This document shows, piece by piece, positions 53,965 through 64,000 of a DNA stretch of 64,000 bases. This DNA comes from Rugalucina vietnamica (taxonomy: Eukaryota; Mollusca; Bivalvia; Lucinida; Lucinidae), in the NCBI GenBank assembly GCA_964017185.1, contig OZ024877.1:320501-384500 (forward strand), read 5' to 3'. The translations under genes and the position numbers were made by a program. A model generated the notes under the pieces. The model was not told the origin of the DNA, made no database searches, and was given only the letters and a program-made list of their open reading frames with translations. How positions within the stretch are numbered: position 1 is the stretch's first letter; each line of letters opens with the position of its first letter.

Positions 53965-53997
53965 CGAAAACCGCGGAGCTTCTTCAACGTCGGCCAT
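53965..53997 (-). CDS. Candidate first exon with CRE/CCAAT promoter
   Basis: The minus strand reads ATG, MADVEEAPRFS, then a consensus donor GTGAGT. Just upstream are a full CRE (TGACGTCA, 54018-54025) and an inverted CCAAT box (near 54031). This is the look of a CpG-type promoter with a short first exon, but the flanks are palindromic repeat sequence and no second exon was recognised. Confidence 0.2.
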
Positions 53998-54195
53998 TTT
54001 GTTTAGAACGAAACACATGACGTCACGTCGCATTGACCAATGACGTCGGCCAAAACCCATGTTCAAACGGCACGTGAATTTCATGATTTGAACATGGGTT
54101 TTGCTGTTTGAACACGGCTTTCGACCAATCGAAAACTGCTTCAAACAGCTATGCGCATAGATTTCTATGCAAGAAAAAACAATCAATGTCAACCA

Positions 54196-54704
54196 GCTTT
54201 GGCTGGGGCGTTAAGCATCCATTTAAACAAACATACAATCTTTGACGAATCAACTTCAAAATGCCCAGAAATCGGTTAAAAGGACAAACGTTTTGAATTT
54301 GAATACTTGGTTAAACCATTAGAATAAACTTCGAACAGTTGGGGAAACTCTGAGCCTGCACAATGAACACCTGTATGGCCTACACAACATTGTACATACA
54401 GAGTATGAATTGCAATTGTTTGAAAATGTTAACGGGGAAACGACAACGGGAAATGCAACACACATTAAATTAGACCCAGCGTTTGCAATTTTACTTCGTT
54501 TTTGATTCCTTTTCAGTATAGTCACGCAAAGACCGAATCAAACAAAAGGCTCACAAGATACATAAACATGGGCAGGCACATGTGAAGATATACGGGTATG
54601 TGTATTGTTGTAGGAAGTTAAGCAGTCCTCAAACGGACTCAGTACCCAGTAAGTTGTTCATTTGAAAGAAAGACGTCAAAAGTGCAGAAAAAGTATTTTA
54701 AGTC
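54196..54704. other. No gene recognised
   Basis: Unique-looking AT-rich sequence without exon or repeat signals. Confidence 0.3.
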
Positions 54705-54895
54705 AAACCATACATACTGGCTTACTTGGATGGTTATTTTTTAACTCGGCACTTCAAGTGTTGGATGTCATTGCGTCCTTATTTTGGGTAAAACCCCCAT
54801 AAAATGGAGGTAACATCCCGATATGACCATAGTTGTTGACTGTGACGTTAATCATCAAACAAGCAAGCAAACAAACAAACAAACAAATGTTTTAC
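54705..54895 (+). repeat. SINE 3' part with CAAA tail
   Basis: GGTAAAACCCCCATAAAATGG, TGACCATAGTTGTTGACTG, then CATCAAACAAGCAAGCAAAC repeats. A relative without the long tail lies at 55650-55770, and a scrap at 24440-24520. Confidence 0.5.
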
Positions 54896-55649
54896 TTGTA
54901 TGGTTAACCAGTATTCAGAAGATCAGTCAGTAGTATGTTCAACTTAGCTTTGCCTGGAGGCAGAAGCAGCCGATCTATTTCCCAAGGCCCAAATGGGCGG
55001 AGCCCATTTTCTCTCTGATTGTCTTATACTGTAAATGAATGCTTGATTATGGGGAATAATGACGATCAATCATTTCGAGAGTTGTACATTCACCATTCAT
55101 TTTTTTTTTCTGCAAGATAGTTCTTGTTTTGTTTATAGACTATGTTCAGGACTGTTAAAGAAATCTTTTGAACAAACTTCTACACTTTTATGTCTCATTA
55201 ACTTGTACATAGCACCAACATATGTCAACATAAGATTAAAATCTAAATAATTTTCTTTATGTAAATTTAAACAATTAAATAACGAATACTTATTGCCATG
55301 CAAATCTTAACACCATATAGATAGTTTATTTACTTTTAGTTAAATTGAAAAAAAAAATTGATGGTGCATCTTTCTGAGTGCATGTAAATAAAGAATATTC
55401 TGTTCTGTAAGCAATAGACGATTTGAAATCATGAAACTATTCTATAAAAAAGAAGGTGGACGTTAGTGTTAATGAAATGCGCATGGTGGAAATATGGGCC
55501 CGCCCATGGGTTCGCGAGAAATAGAATGCTGCTTGTGCCTTCAAGCAAAATCAACTGACCGACCAACAGATTAATGGTTAACCGCTCAGAAAATTTTAGC
55601 CTGTGCAAGAAAAGTGGTTACTTGAGAGGGTACATTTTTGAAACACATT
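54896..55649. other. No gene recognised
   Basis: AT-rich with AATAAA near 55388. It might be the 3' end of an unrecognised retroelement. Confidence 0.3.
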
Positions 55650-55770
55650 ATATATTCATGACATCCTTAAGTGGGTAAAAGTTCCATAAAATAGGGGCAA
55701 CCTCCCGACATGACCATAGCTGATGACTGAGATGTAAAACATCAATATTCAAACAAATAAACTAAAGATT
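55650..55770 (+). repeat. SINE 3' part
   Basis: GGTAAAAGTTCCATAAAATAG, CCTCCCGACATGACCATAGC, then ACATCAATATTCAAACAAA; same family as 54705-54895. Confidence 0.45.
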
Positions 55771-56125
55771 TCTACAATTCCAAACCAGGAAATGCATTAC
55801 ATTTTCAACTGTATTCGTTCAATCTAACAAAAAAGTTTCTTCTGACAAAACTGTTTGTTTTGACGCTAAACATCAATCCGGTTTTTGGTTTAAATATTTA
55901 TTTCTATTTTTTTTTCTTTGCACAGAAACAATACAAAGACACGCAATCAACAAAAAGATCAGAACGAAAGCGCGAACGCTTAATTTGGTTCTTTTCAAAA
56001 GCACTGTAAACAATGAAGAATGTCATTTTGTCTTTTGATAGTCTACAAAGCATTACTGACAGAGTTTTGAAATCAGTCCCAGTTTTTAGACCCACAACAT
56101 CTCGCTACGGAGCAGGACTTACAAT

Positions 56126-56362
56126 ATGAGCCGTTGCATCAGAAAAGCAACAATTTACATATGCCAAAACGTAGCCGCAGATCAGCTGTGCAGAAGCTGC
56201 ACAGCTGATCAGCGCCTTTGTTTTCGCTACATTGATAGTACAATCCCTTCTCTACTTATACCCAAAATTTCACGATTCTAGCTTCGCTTTCTTTTATGAA
56301 TGTACAGGCCGGTTTGTATCAGAACTAGTCGGAAACCCAGGTTTTCTCATGCGAAGACTCAT
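56126..56362. mobile_element. Hairpin MITE, GAGCCG family, copy 3
   Basis: ATGAGCCGTTGCATCAG at the left, inner hairpin CAGCTGTGCAG / CTGCACAGCTG, and GAAACCCAGGTTTTCTCATG at the right. It is more diverged than the others, but the hairpin has kept its pairing. Confidence 0.65.
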
Positions 56363-56871
56363 ATTAATTGGATTAATATTGGCCTTCAAAATTTTAAGCC
56401 AAAGCTGATTAAGAAATCGAGAAATTAACTATGTTGTATTATGTTTTAATAAGATAAATTAAGCCTTACACCTACAACAAGATAGGCTTTTTTATAGACA
56501 TGCAGGTTAGTTTAACGACAACATTTATAGGGGCATTTTGTATTTTTTCCATAAATACTGTATTAAAGGTGGTTCTTAACACCGCTAAAATTAATATTAA
56601 GGAGTAACAATTCACTGTCCTTAAATTAAAATTAATTAATTAATGCATGTTCTTTTATTGCGTTTACAGCACATTGGTTCCAAAGACTAAACTCGTTCAC
56701 ATGATTCAAACTTATGCAAGCCGAAAGTTCTATATTTTCACCAGACCTGAGAGAAAAGTCTCACGTTTTAGGGATTTCAATAAGTGTTTATTATGCGTGA
56801 ATAAATATTTTATTTTCGGCCAAACTCGTTTGGCTACTTTTTGACAATGGTCACGAAGTTCTAAAACCAAC

Positions 56872-57107
56872 AGAGCCGCATCGTGAGAAAACCGGATTTT
56901 TGCATGTGCGAAAACAAAGACGCAGATCAGCTTCGCGGTAACCACGAAGCTGATCAGCGCCTTTGTTTTCGCTACTCGGATAGTAAAATTCCTCTTCTAC
57001 TTATAGCCAAAATTTCAAGCTTCTAGCCTTTTTCTATGACTATACAGACCGGTTTATGTCGGACCTGGTCGGAAACCCCGAAGACCGGTTTTCTCGCGTC
57101 GCGGCTC
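56872..57107. mobile_element. Hairpin MITE, GAGCCG family, copy 4
   Basis: AGAGCCGCATCGTGAGAAAA at the left, GGTTTTCTCGCGTCGCGGCT at the right, inner hairpin AGCTTCGCGGTAACCACGAAGCT. Confidence 0.7.
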
Positions 57108-57376
57108 AACATAGAACTTAATAGCCAGAGAACAGGGAGTCCAGCAAAGAAAATTCCATGTGTCCACTTAAGGCTGCAATAGAATTATGTAGTTTGCTTC
57201 ATGTATATGATTTTCTTTTGCATGTACATTTGCATCTTACAAACACGCATGTTCTACAGACTTTATATTATGTTTCATTTAAAGAGAAATTGAGTAGATG
57301 TTATGTTGTCCTTGTAGTTGTAGGTTTCGTCGTGTTCTAGCTCATCTCGGACTAGGCTGACCGCTTGGTGGTGTGC

Positions 57377-57435
57377 TATAAAAGGTGCCACAAGCCCTGG
57401 ATGGCACCATTCCACTAGAACAGCTACTAAAACAG
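57377..57435 (+). promoter_or_regulatory. Candidate TATA promoter and short untranslated first exon
   Basis: TATAAAAGG at 57377-57385 is followed 20-50 bases later by a segment ending in the donor AAAACAG|GTACGA (exon end 57435). The spacing gives a transcription start near 57407 and an untranslated exon of about 30 bases. The next plus-strand gene is the secreted protein at 62086, whose first coding exon begins at a splice acceptor and therefore needs an upstream exon. The link is inferred. Confidence 0.3.
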
Positions 57436-57659
57436 GTACGATTTTTGTAGTCTATTTCTTTGCATGAAACCATTTGTTTTTTTCTTTTATTTAGGGCATA
57501 GGGTTTTAAAAAGTAATTTGCAACTGCGTTTGTCTTACAAATTTTGCATCAATATCATGTCTTGAAATGTTAACTTTGAACTTATACGAAAACAAACGCC
57601 CAACGATCAGTTGCTTTATGGTAGGCAAGTCTCATTTTTCTGTTATATCTTTTTAAGTG

Positions 57660-57958
57660 CTGTGGCAGTTACAGAAACAGCCAAGGCGATACTTCTGTGG
57701 TGGTTCTTTTTGTTTTATGTCTTGATGTTTATTTTTTTTGTGTGTGTGCTGTTGGTGCCTTATGTATGTTTTCATATTTTTAATTAAGTTAAGGTAACTG
57801 AGTGGCCACCTATTGGGAAAATAGCTGCTCATTCGGCTTACGATTTGTTTCATGGTATAAGTGCCTGATTGTTAGTTTGGTTTTTCCCACCTCGGTTATT
57901 GGAGTGGGAATCTCTTTCTGATTGCGCCTTTTCCTGATCTTTGCCTACTTGTACCTTT
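57660..57958 (+). mobile_element. PLE 3' fragment
   Basis: It starts in CCAAGGCGATACTTCTGTGG and ends TTTGCCTACTTGTACCTTTT. Confidence 0.75.
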
Positions 57959-58254
57959 TGACATGTTTACACACATATAAACATAGTTTTCACTGAATAC
58001 CATGTCAGTCTTTGAACTTCTATAACTAATCTTATCAGCGAACAAATGGCACATTGCGGCAATCATTGAATAAACATGTGTGCATTTGTTTAAAATTTAA
58101 CAGCAGCAGGATAGACTCTCATCCTTAATATAGACGCTTTTATTTGAACTATTTTGTTCTAAATTACAGAATATGTATATTTATTGAAACGTTTGGAACA
58201 TGTTCGCAGCAAGCATCGCAGCCCAAAATAAACGAAAGAAAAACTCCGTTTTCG

Positions 58255-59018
58255 GTCTGAAAGTTGTCAGATATAACATAACTGTTATGCGACAGTCTGC
58301 ATGCTTAGTTTTTAACCCAATCATGGTTGATAACTATGTTGCCTTCTTTAATTGCACGCCGGTGGGCCGGGCGTCAGACTCTATGATGGCCCCGACATAA
58401 AGCTATTCATTATAGCTGGGTGGGGCCGGAGTTGCTTTTCTGCTGCTTGGCCCTACAGGGTTCAACTTGTGTTTTTATTTTGCTCCGGAGTTAGTAAGTT
58501 ATTTGGCGCCCATGCATTTCAATCGTCGGGCAGCTTACTGAATCTGCGAGTCATCGTTTTTTATTCATCATGGTGGTTATCATGATTTATTTGTTTGTCC
58601 ATGATGATTCATTGACTAGTTAGAGATTCACCATGAGGACCGAACTACTAATTAAATGTTGTGATCCACTGCAGAAGCTGAGGGTGAGGTTATGGCCATG
58701 AAAATAGAGCCTGCCAGTAATTTTATATTACTGATCGTTTCAAGGCGATACCTCTGTGGTGGTTCTTATTGTTTTATGTCTCGGTGTTTAAATTTTTTGT
58801 GCTTTTAGCGCCTTATGCATGTATTCATATTTTCAGTTAAGTTTTGGTAATTGAGTGGTCACCTATTGGGAAAATAGCTGCTCATTCAGCTTACGATGTG
58901 TTTTCATAGTATAAGTACCTGATTGTTAATTTAGTTTTTTCCCGCCTCGGTTTTTGGAGTGGGAATCTTATTCTGATTGCGCCTTTTCCTGGTCGTTGCC
59001 TACGTGTACCTTTTTATA
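58255..59018 (+). mobile_element. PLE copy, 5'-truncated, with SECIS-like hairpin
   Basis: It begins in the last 45 codons of the RT ORF (VMRQSACLVFNPIMVDNY, RASDSMMAPT-stop) and runs to the family 3' terminus. The hairpin at 58383-58431 keeps ATGA, GGCCCCGAC, ATAAAG, GGGGCC and GGAG with one weakened pair in the stem. Confidence 0.75.
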
Positions 59019-59051
59019 CATTAAATTATTGCCGTTTTAGCCAGAATGACA

Positions 59052-59290
59052 TCTGTGTATGGTCATTACGAAAACATGCCCATACAGAAATATTTTTGGT
59101 TGTAAAAAATTAAAATTTCATTAGAAATGTTTTAATATTTTCTTATTTTTGCCCAAAACATAGATTGTGGGTACACAATCTGAGTTTTGGAGCAAAAATT
59201 AGAACAATAGGTATACCCCGGCAAACGCCAGGTTTTTCTACATAAAAAATGGGGTTTAAGATTGTATACATTTCACGAACACATTTCCTT
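59052..59290. mobile_element. Foldback MITE, ACAATCTATG family
   Basis: CATTACGAAAACATGCCCAT at the left; centre ACATAGATTGTGGGTACACAATCTGAGT; right end with TTTCACGAACACATTTCC. Confidence 0.55.
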
Positions 59291-59954
59291 ACGCAAAACA
59301 ACACTGACAACCAATAGTTACACATTTATTAATTGAAACATGGTTCCGTGGAAGTCATATTTCTTCCAAAATTCTTATGGTAAATTGGGACCGAGCATGC
59401 GTATATATTCTTCTTGCACCTCTGTAACAAGTTTTGTCTGTCAGACAGGCTGGGTGACGCGTTTGATGTTATTTTGTAGAAATCAAAATGCGCCATTCCC
59501 TTTTCGAAGTATGAAAATTCAACTACGGTTTTACCTTAAATCGCTTTAAGTTATTGCATTTAGCAAACAGGACGAAAGTTTACTTTATAGTGGGTGTATG
59601 TAAGTTTCGATCAAATATCTGTAGTTTCGCTGAGCATTTTTAACATAATTTAGGTGTACCAACTACAAATCAAACATATGGGCGTCATTTTGTGCTCTTT
59701 GATTATTTTTCAATCAAACTTAGTATATGTTCCGCATATGAGTTACCAAAAAGGATTATCCTTCTGAATATGAATGTTCCGAACGGTGTTTAAAACAAAC
59801 TATGCTTCTTATTGATCGACCCTCGTATCATACAGTGGATAAAAAACAACGCATTACGAAAACTCGCCCATGCAATATACAGGTCCTGTACAAAGATTTT
59901 TGAAGTTGTAAAAAATGAAAAATTTTGGTAGAAAATTTTTGATATTTTTCTTTG

Positions 59955-60505
59955 TATCGACTATCCATTTGAAAGTTGCAAAATTACAGTAATTCTCTTT
60001 GGCTCCATGTTGCCAAATTAAAAAGGTCACTGAAGAGGCTTAAGTAGCCGAAACCGCGGTATGGCCCATCCCCTTTCTTATTAATATGTTCACTGCTCTA
60101 AAAGGATCTCAGTTTTATTTTTATTTGCTATTACTGCAGCTGGTGTTGTGCTGTGTGGCGGCCCTAAAAAGTCTCCCCGTACATCATCCATAGTGCAGAT
60201 TATATTTTCCTTTAGGTGCTTTTAGATCAGCGAGGGTATTTTGAGAAATCAGAAATTTATTATCGGTTTAGATTCATTTTCTTACCAACGTTTTACAATA
60301 CATTTGGCCTCATTTTGGTTGTTTTAGTCTTTGTATTGACTATCCCGTTGAAAGTTGCAAAATTACAGTAATTCTCTTTGGCTCCATGTTGCCAAATTTA
60401 TAGGGTCACCGAAGAGGCTTAAGTAGCCGAAACCGCGGTATGGTCCATCCCCTTTCTCATTAATATGTTCACTGCTCTTAAAGGATCTCAGTTTTATTTG
60501 TAGTT
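59955..60505. mobile_element. Composite element with two direct arms (inverse of 37503-38100)
   Basis: Two arms (59975-60125, 60345-60500) with AATTCTCTTTGGCTCCATG, GGTCAC(T/C)GAAGAGGCTTAAG and GCTCT(T)AAAAGGATCTCAGT flank the spacer CTCCCCGTACATCATCCATAG. Confidence 0.7.
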
Positions 60506-60690
60506 CTTATGTTTGCTCAAAACATAGATTGTAGGTATACGTTAGAACTGCCTCGCCGATCCCACAATCTATATTTTGGAGCAAAAATAGGTATACCCCT
60601 GCATTCCCCAGTTGTTCTATATAAAAGTGGGGTTAAAGGGGGTATTCATTGCATGGACATGTTTTCCTGTTGGGAACCAATGTATATCAA
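60500..60690. mobile_element. Foldback MITE fragment, ACAATCTATG family
   Basis: AACATAGATTGTAGGTATACG opposite CCACAATCTATATTTTGGAG, then AGGTATACCCCTGCATTCCC. Confidence 0.55.
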
Positions 60691-60954
60691 CCATACATCC
60701 TAGTTCGATAACGCCACAATTTGTACGGGCGTGAATGATTATCATTTTGAATGCACAGAACAGTGTTTAAAGCAAGTTATGCTACTTTTTTGATCGACCC
60801 TCGTATAACACCCTCGATCAAAAACAACGGAATAAATGTATACTAACCGTAGTACACCCCAGTTTGATAACGCCGCAATTTGTACTGTCGTGTTTGCTTG
60901 TCTTTCTTGAAATCAGATTTCAATCAGATTGTCAGATTGAGCGGCAAACAAAGG

Positions 60955-61225
60955 CAGTTCCAATTAATTGCAATATACAGAGGTTTTTAAAGTTGTATAA
61001 ACAGAAAATATCAGTGGTAAAATTTTGATATTTTTCTTATTTTTGCTCAAAACATAGAGTGTTGGTACATGTTGGAACCGCCTCGGCGAGGCGGTTCTAA
61101 CGAGTACCCACAATCTATGTTTTGAAGCAAAAATAAGAAAAATAGGTATACCCATCCAAACCCCATGTTTTTCTATATAAAAGTGGGATTCAAGGGGTGT
61201 ACTTTTCACGGACATGTTTCCTAAT
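60955..61225. mobile_element. Foldback MITE, ACAATCTATG family
   Basis: Central hairpin GTTGGAACCGCCTCGGCGAGGCGGTTCTAAC and outer ACATAGAGTG / CACAATCTATGTTTTG arms, ending near CACGGACATG. Confidence 0.6.
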
Positions 61226-62085
61226 GATAAACTTATGTAATCTGGTTCACTAACTAGGTTCTCTCAAGTATCACGCACAGGGCTCACTTGTCAGATCGCT
61301 GTTTGCTTTTAGGTTTATTTTTGCTCTTAAATTTGATCGTGTCCATGCTATTTGCACACTCTGAATTGAAAGTATACATTATAATGCGACAGGTTTATAT
61401 AAGAATAGTGCTGAAACCCTTTATGTTCGATTTTAAATATTGACCACAGAAGTTAAACAATATTGAACTTCGAAAATATTGACCAAACGATTTATTGGTC
61501 ATTTTGTAAATTTGTATTTTATAATAACGATTTAAGAAATATTGGACTCAGTTTGAATGCTTGTTTGTTTTAAAGTTCAAGTCCAGCAAATATTGGTTGT
61601 AAATATATCTTATAAGAAATAAAGCACCTACAGACATGCATGTTTCTACAAGTCAGGTGACATTACTTTTTGCCAACTGTTTCCTTCTTAACGAATTATA
61701 TGACATCCGATTTTTATTATAGTTAGTATATTTTCATCTCAATCTTTAAAATTATCAGTTGCCTTTAACTTTCGAACCACTGCTAAAAGGCGCACACTGT
61801 GGAGATAGTTACGTTTTGTATTGCTATATCTGCAAAATAATGCAAACACCTGGTAGGTTCCCCGCACTCACCCAGGTTACAAATGAATGGTCCATTAATA
61901 TGCAATGTCCTTGCTTTTTCCGCCTGTAAGTTCAACGGTACACATACTCGACTAGATGCCATATTAAAACATCAAACACGAGAGATCAGGTATTCTCCAA
62001 GTGCAGAATTACCTTACATATTAAAAATAACAATACAAAAAGCTCATGCATTTTTCAGAATGTTTCTTTTTCTTTCTAATTCTAG
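61226..62085. other. Intron or 5' flank of the secreted-protein gene
   Basis: AT-rich, nothing recognised until the polypyrimidine tract and acceptor (TTCTTTCTAATTCTAG) at 62085. Confidence 0.35.
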
Positions 62086-62298
62086 ACCAACATGAAGACC
62101 ATTGCAGCTTTGGCTTGCTTCATCGCTGTGGCTTCGGCCCAGAATTGGATGATGGGGAACAACATGATGGGGAACAACATGGGCATGAACCAGAACAACA
62201 TGATGCAGCAGATGATGAATAATATGGGCATGAATAATATGGGCATGAATAATATGTACGGACAGAACGGTGGACAGGGACAACAGCAGCAACAACAG
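62086..62298 (+). CDS. Secreted Met/Asn/Gly/Gln-rich protein, first coding exon
   Basis: After the acceptor at 62085 and six untranslated bases, ATG 62092 starts a clear signal peptide (MKTIAALACFIAVASA, cleavage before QN). The mature part is low complexity: MMGNN twice, a run of NNMGMN repeats, then YGQNGGQGQ and a Gln run. The exon ends at CAACAG|GTAACG in phase 0 after 69 codons. Secreted repeats of this type are common in shell-matrix and adhesive proteins of molluscs; the role here is inferred from composition only. Later exons were not recognised and may lie beyond the window. Confidence 0.7.
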
Positions 62299-63140
62299 GT
62301 AACGATTAGATTCCAAGTAATAATTAAGCACAGATTTTTTTTCATCAATCGCATGTTCTTAGTTAAACGCGTTTGTCGATACCTGCTCTCTGTGGCATGC
62401 TAAAGGAACACAGACTTAAAGATAAACGCACTTTGTTCTCACGATTATGGGATTAAGATTAGAGTACCATCACGGCCAAATTGTGCAGAATTATTTTGAT
62501 TTATTTTACCACACAAAAATATCATTTATTAAGTGCCGGTTCAGATAAAAATCATGCAAAATTGAAAATTCACTCCACATCGAGGTTAACAGATTTTGAT
62601 GAAATTTATTTTATATGAAGGGCGTAATGGTAGTATTTGACCTCTGAAATATTTTTGAATATTGTCCAGCAGTTTTAGAGAAAATTAAGATTGAAGTTTT
62701 AGACACATTTTTACAAGTTTGGCTTGAAGTCTATGGGAAAATGTCGTCAATTTTCAAGTCTAATTTTGGTCACTTCAGTAGACGAGTTTCTATACATAAT
62801 ATACATGAAAATGAAGCTTAACCTCTCTTCTACAATATCCAAAAATAAAACGCGTTGCCAAATCACTTTTGATGCCGTATTTTGTACATGTTTACGCCTA
62901 GGTATTTCTTACAGTGCTGGTGTCCCGTTTAGCAGTAGAATTTCTTCTTGAAGCCGGTGACCAAACCGCGCGACGTTGCTATGAAAAGCGTCATGTGACA
63001 AAAATCATGTGACACTACTTCTTTAAGACACAACGTGAAATTCTTGTGCTTTTTAAGTAGCTACGAAATAAGTAAAAAGACGGAACAGAATAGGAAGATG
63101 GAACGCATTTGACGTCACAAGACGTTAGTTAAGTATGACG
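62299..63140. other. Intron of the secreted-protein gene, nothing recognised
   Basis: AT-rich. No second exon with a related Met/Asn/Gln composition was found. Confidence 0.35.
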
Positions 63141-63175
63141 TGACGTCAGTCGCCACGTGCTTTCATCCTCACGTG
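63141..63175. promoter_or_regulatory. CRE and two E-boxes
   Basis: TGACGTCA (63141-63148) and CACGTG twice (63154-63159, 63170-63175) occur within 35 bp. Further TGACGT words lie just upstream (63109-63140). Such clusters can be enhancers or promoters; no assigned gene. Confidence 0.3.
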
Positions 63176-63682
63176 CCCAGTCGTGTGGACCTTTAATTGA
63201 CAATTAAGACACGAAAAATGTCGTCATGCAAATTTGAACAGGATAACGTCTCCCGTTAAAACACGAGTTATTCATTTCGTCAGCGTGATATTTCAGTACA
63301 CTGACACGAAGTTAATCCAGGACGGACGTTCTATTATTTTAAAATTAAACAGTAGAAGTAATAGAAAGTGGCTGTTTTACGTCATGCCGGGCTGAACGGT
63401 CTACATTCGTTAAAATATAACACCGTAAAATCATGAATATATAGCAGCAAAAATAAACTGTATTATCATGTTAAACTTACTTAGAATTATAATTGATATT
63501 TTCAATTGTAAACGCGTATATCACTTTTAAACTATTAAAAGTATACTTGAAAAATAAAATTGATTGATTTTAATCTATGAAATATAATAAGATTAATCAA
63601 AATTTGTTCATATTCTTGATCTTAAAATATTGAGGTTTTGTTTTAAGTTACTTCCCTTGAAATCTATCATAAAGATTATGCT

Positions 63683-63934
63683 TTAGTAAAAGTAGTACGC
63701 ATTTTTGACTTGATCGCGTATAACTACACCTCCACCTTCGGTTTGTATTCCATCAGTGTCGCGACAGCTTAGGTCGTGACATGGGTTAAAAGACTCATCC
63801 GAAAGACTGAAGAAGAGCGGGGTAGAACCAGCAATCCACGATTCACACGGCGAGTAGCTAAAACATTCGGCCGCGAACATGAGGCTGTAACCGTCGGCGT
63901 GGAACGGAGTTGGCTCCGCCTCACTGAATTCCAT
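63683..63934 (-). CDS. Possible Cys-containing exon
   Basis: An 83-codon minus-strand frame has protein-like composition with spaced cysteines (FAAECFSYSPCESW, NPCHDLSCRDTDG). An acceptor-like ACTCAG lies just upstream near 63950. A donor cannot be fixed: GAGGTG|GTAG-like sites occur near 63730. I do not recognise a family. Confidence 0.3.
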   Translation of the reverse strand: MEFSEAEPTPFHADGYSLMFAAECFSYSPCESWIAGSTPLFFSLSDESFNPCHDLSCRDTDGIQTEGGGVVIRDQVKNAYYFY

Positions 63935-64000
63935 TCAAGAATACCCTGAGTACATATATACATTCAAGTTAACTGTTATAAAAGCAACATGTATCGACAT

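Noticed and set aside
62044-62354. Minus-strand frames rich in His, Ile or Phe/Met
   Set aside because: Mirror frames of the Met/Asn-rich repeats on the plus strand.

Overview
The window looks like nuclear DNA of a bivalve mollusc, probably a clam. It is AT-rich, its exons are short and far apart, and it is full of mollusc-type repeats: tRNA-derived SINEs, hairpin MITEs with GAGCCG termini, ACGG-microsatellite elements, and one abundant Penelope-like retroelement (PLE) family. No bacterial or organelle genes were seen. The exact species cannot be named from the sequence.

Region 0-12 kb holds a tandem pair of CUB / LDL-receptor class A membrane proteins. The first is represented only by its last exon (134-349). 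The second can be assembled over five exons (4227-11865) whose splice phases all agree. A large intron carries a decayed LINE that was itself hit by a TA-flanked DNA transposon.

Region 14-22 kb and 52 kb hold three deiodinase selenoprotein genes (14481-15221 minus, 19501-20244 plus, 51959-52696 minus). Each coding region is one exon, read through an in-frame TGA at residue 120 in the motif NFGSCS-U-GPFM. Each has a matching SECIS hairpin downstream (14052-14097, 22048-22093, 51664-51710). A fourth copy survives as a relic at 27283-27900. It keeps a foldable SECIS and lies directly behind the 3' end of an intact rhodopsin-like GPCR (27923-29248 minus).

Region 16-60 kb is dominated by the PLE family. 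About fifteen pieces are present, most 5'-truncated, arranged head-to-tail and head-to-head. The two longest (35886-37350 and 48831-50278) encode the C-terminal half of a Naiad-like reverse transcriptase. A SECIS-shaped hairpin overlaps the ORF's stop codon in three copies, which fits reports that clam Naiads are selenoproteins. Host genes and a transposon in the same 64 kb may therefore both use selenocysteine.

A full-length LINE with two open ORFs (40446-46915) sits inside a tandem-repeat element (39500-47535) and has a 4-bp target duplication. Other elements include a Helentron-like repeat (31420-32562), two CpG-rich TIR elements, a transposon with perfect 29-bp inverted repeats (2155-3092), foldback elements, SINEs and minisatellites.

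Region 57-64 kb holds a candidate TATA promoter with a tiny untranslated first exon (57377-57435), the first coding exon of a secreted Met/Asn/Gln-rich protein (62086-62298), and a possible Cys-bearing exon on the minus strand near the right edge.
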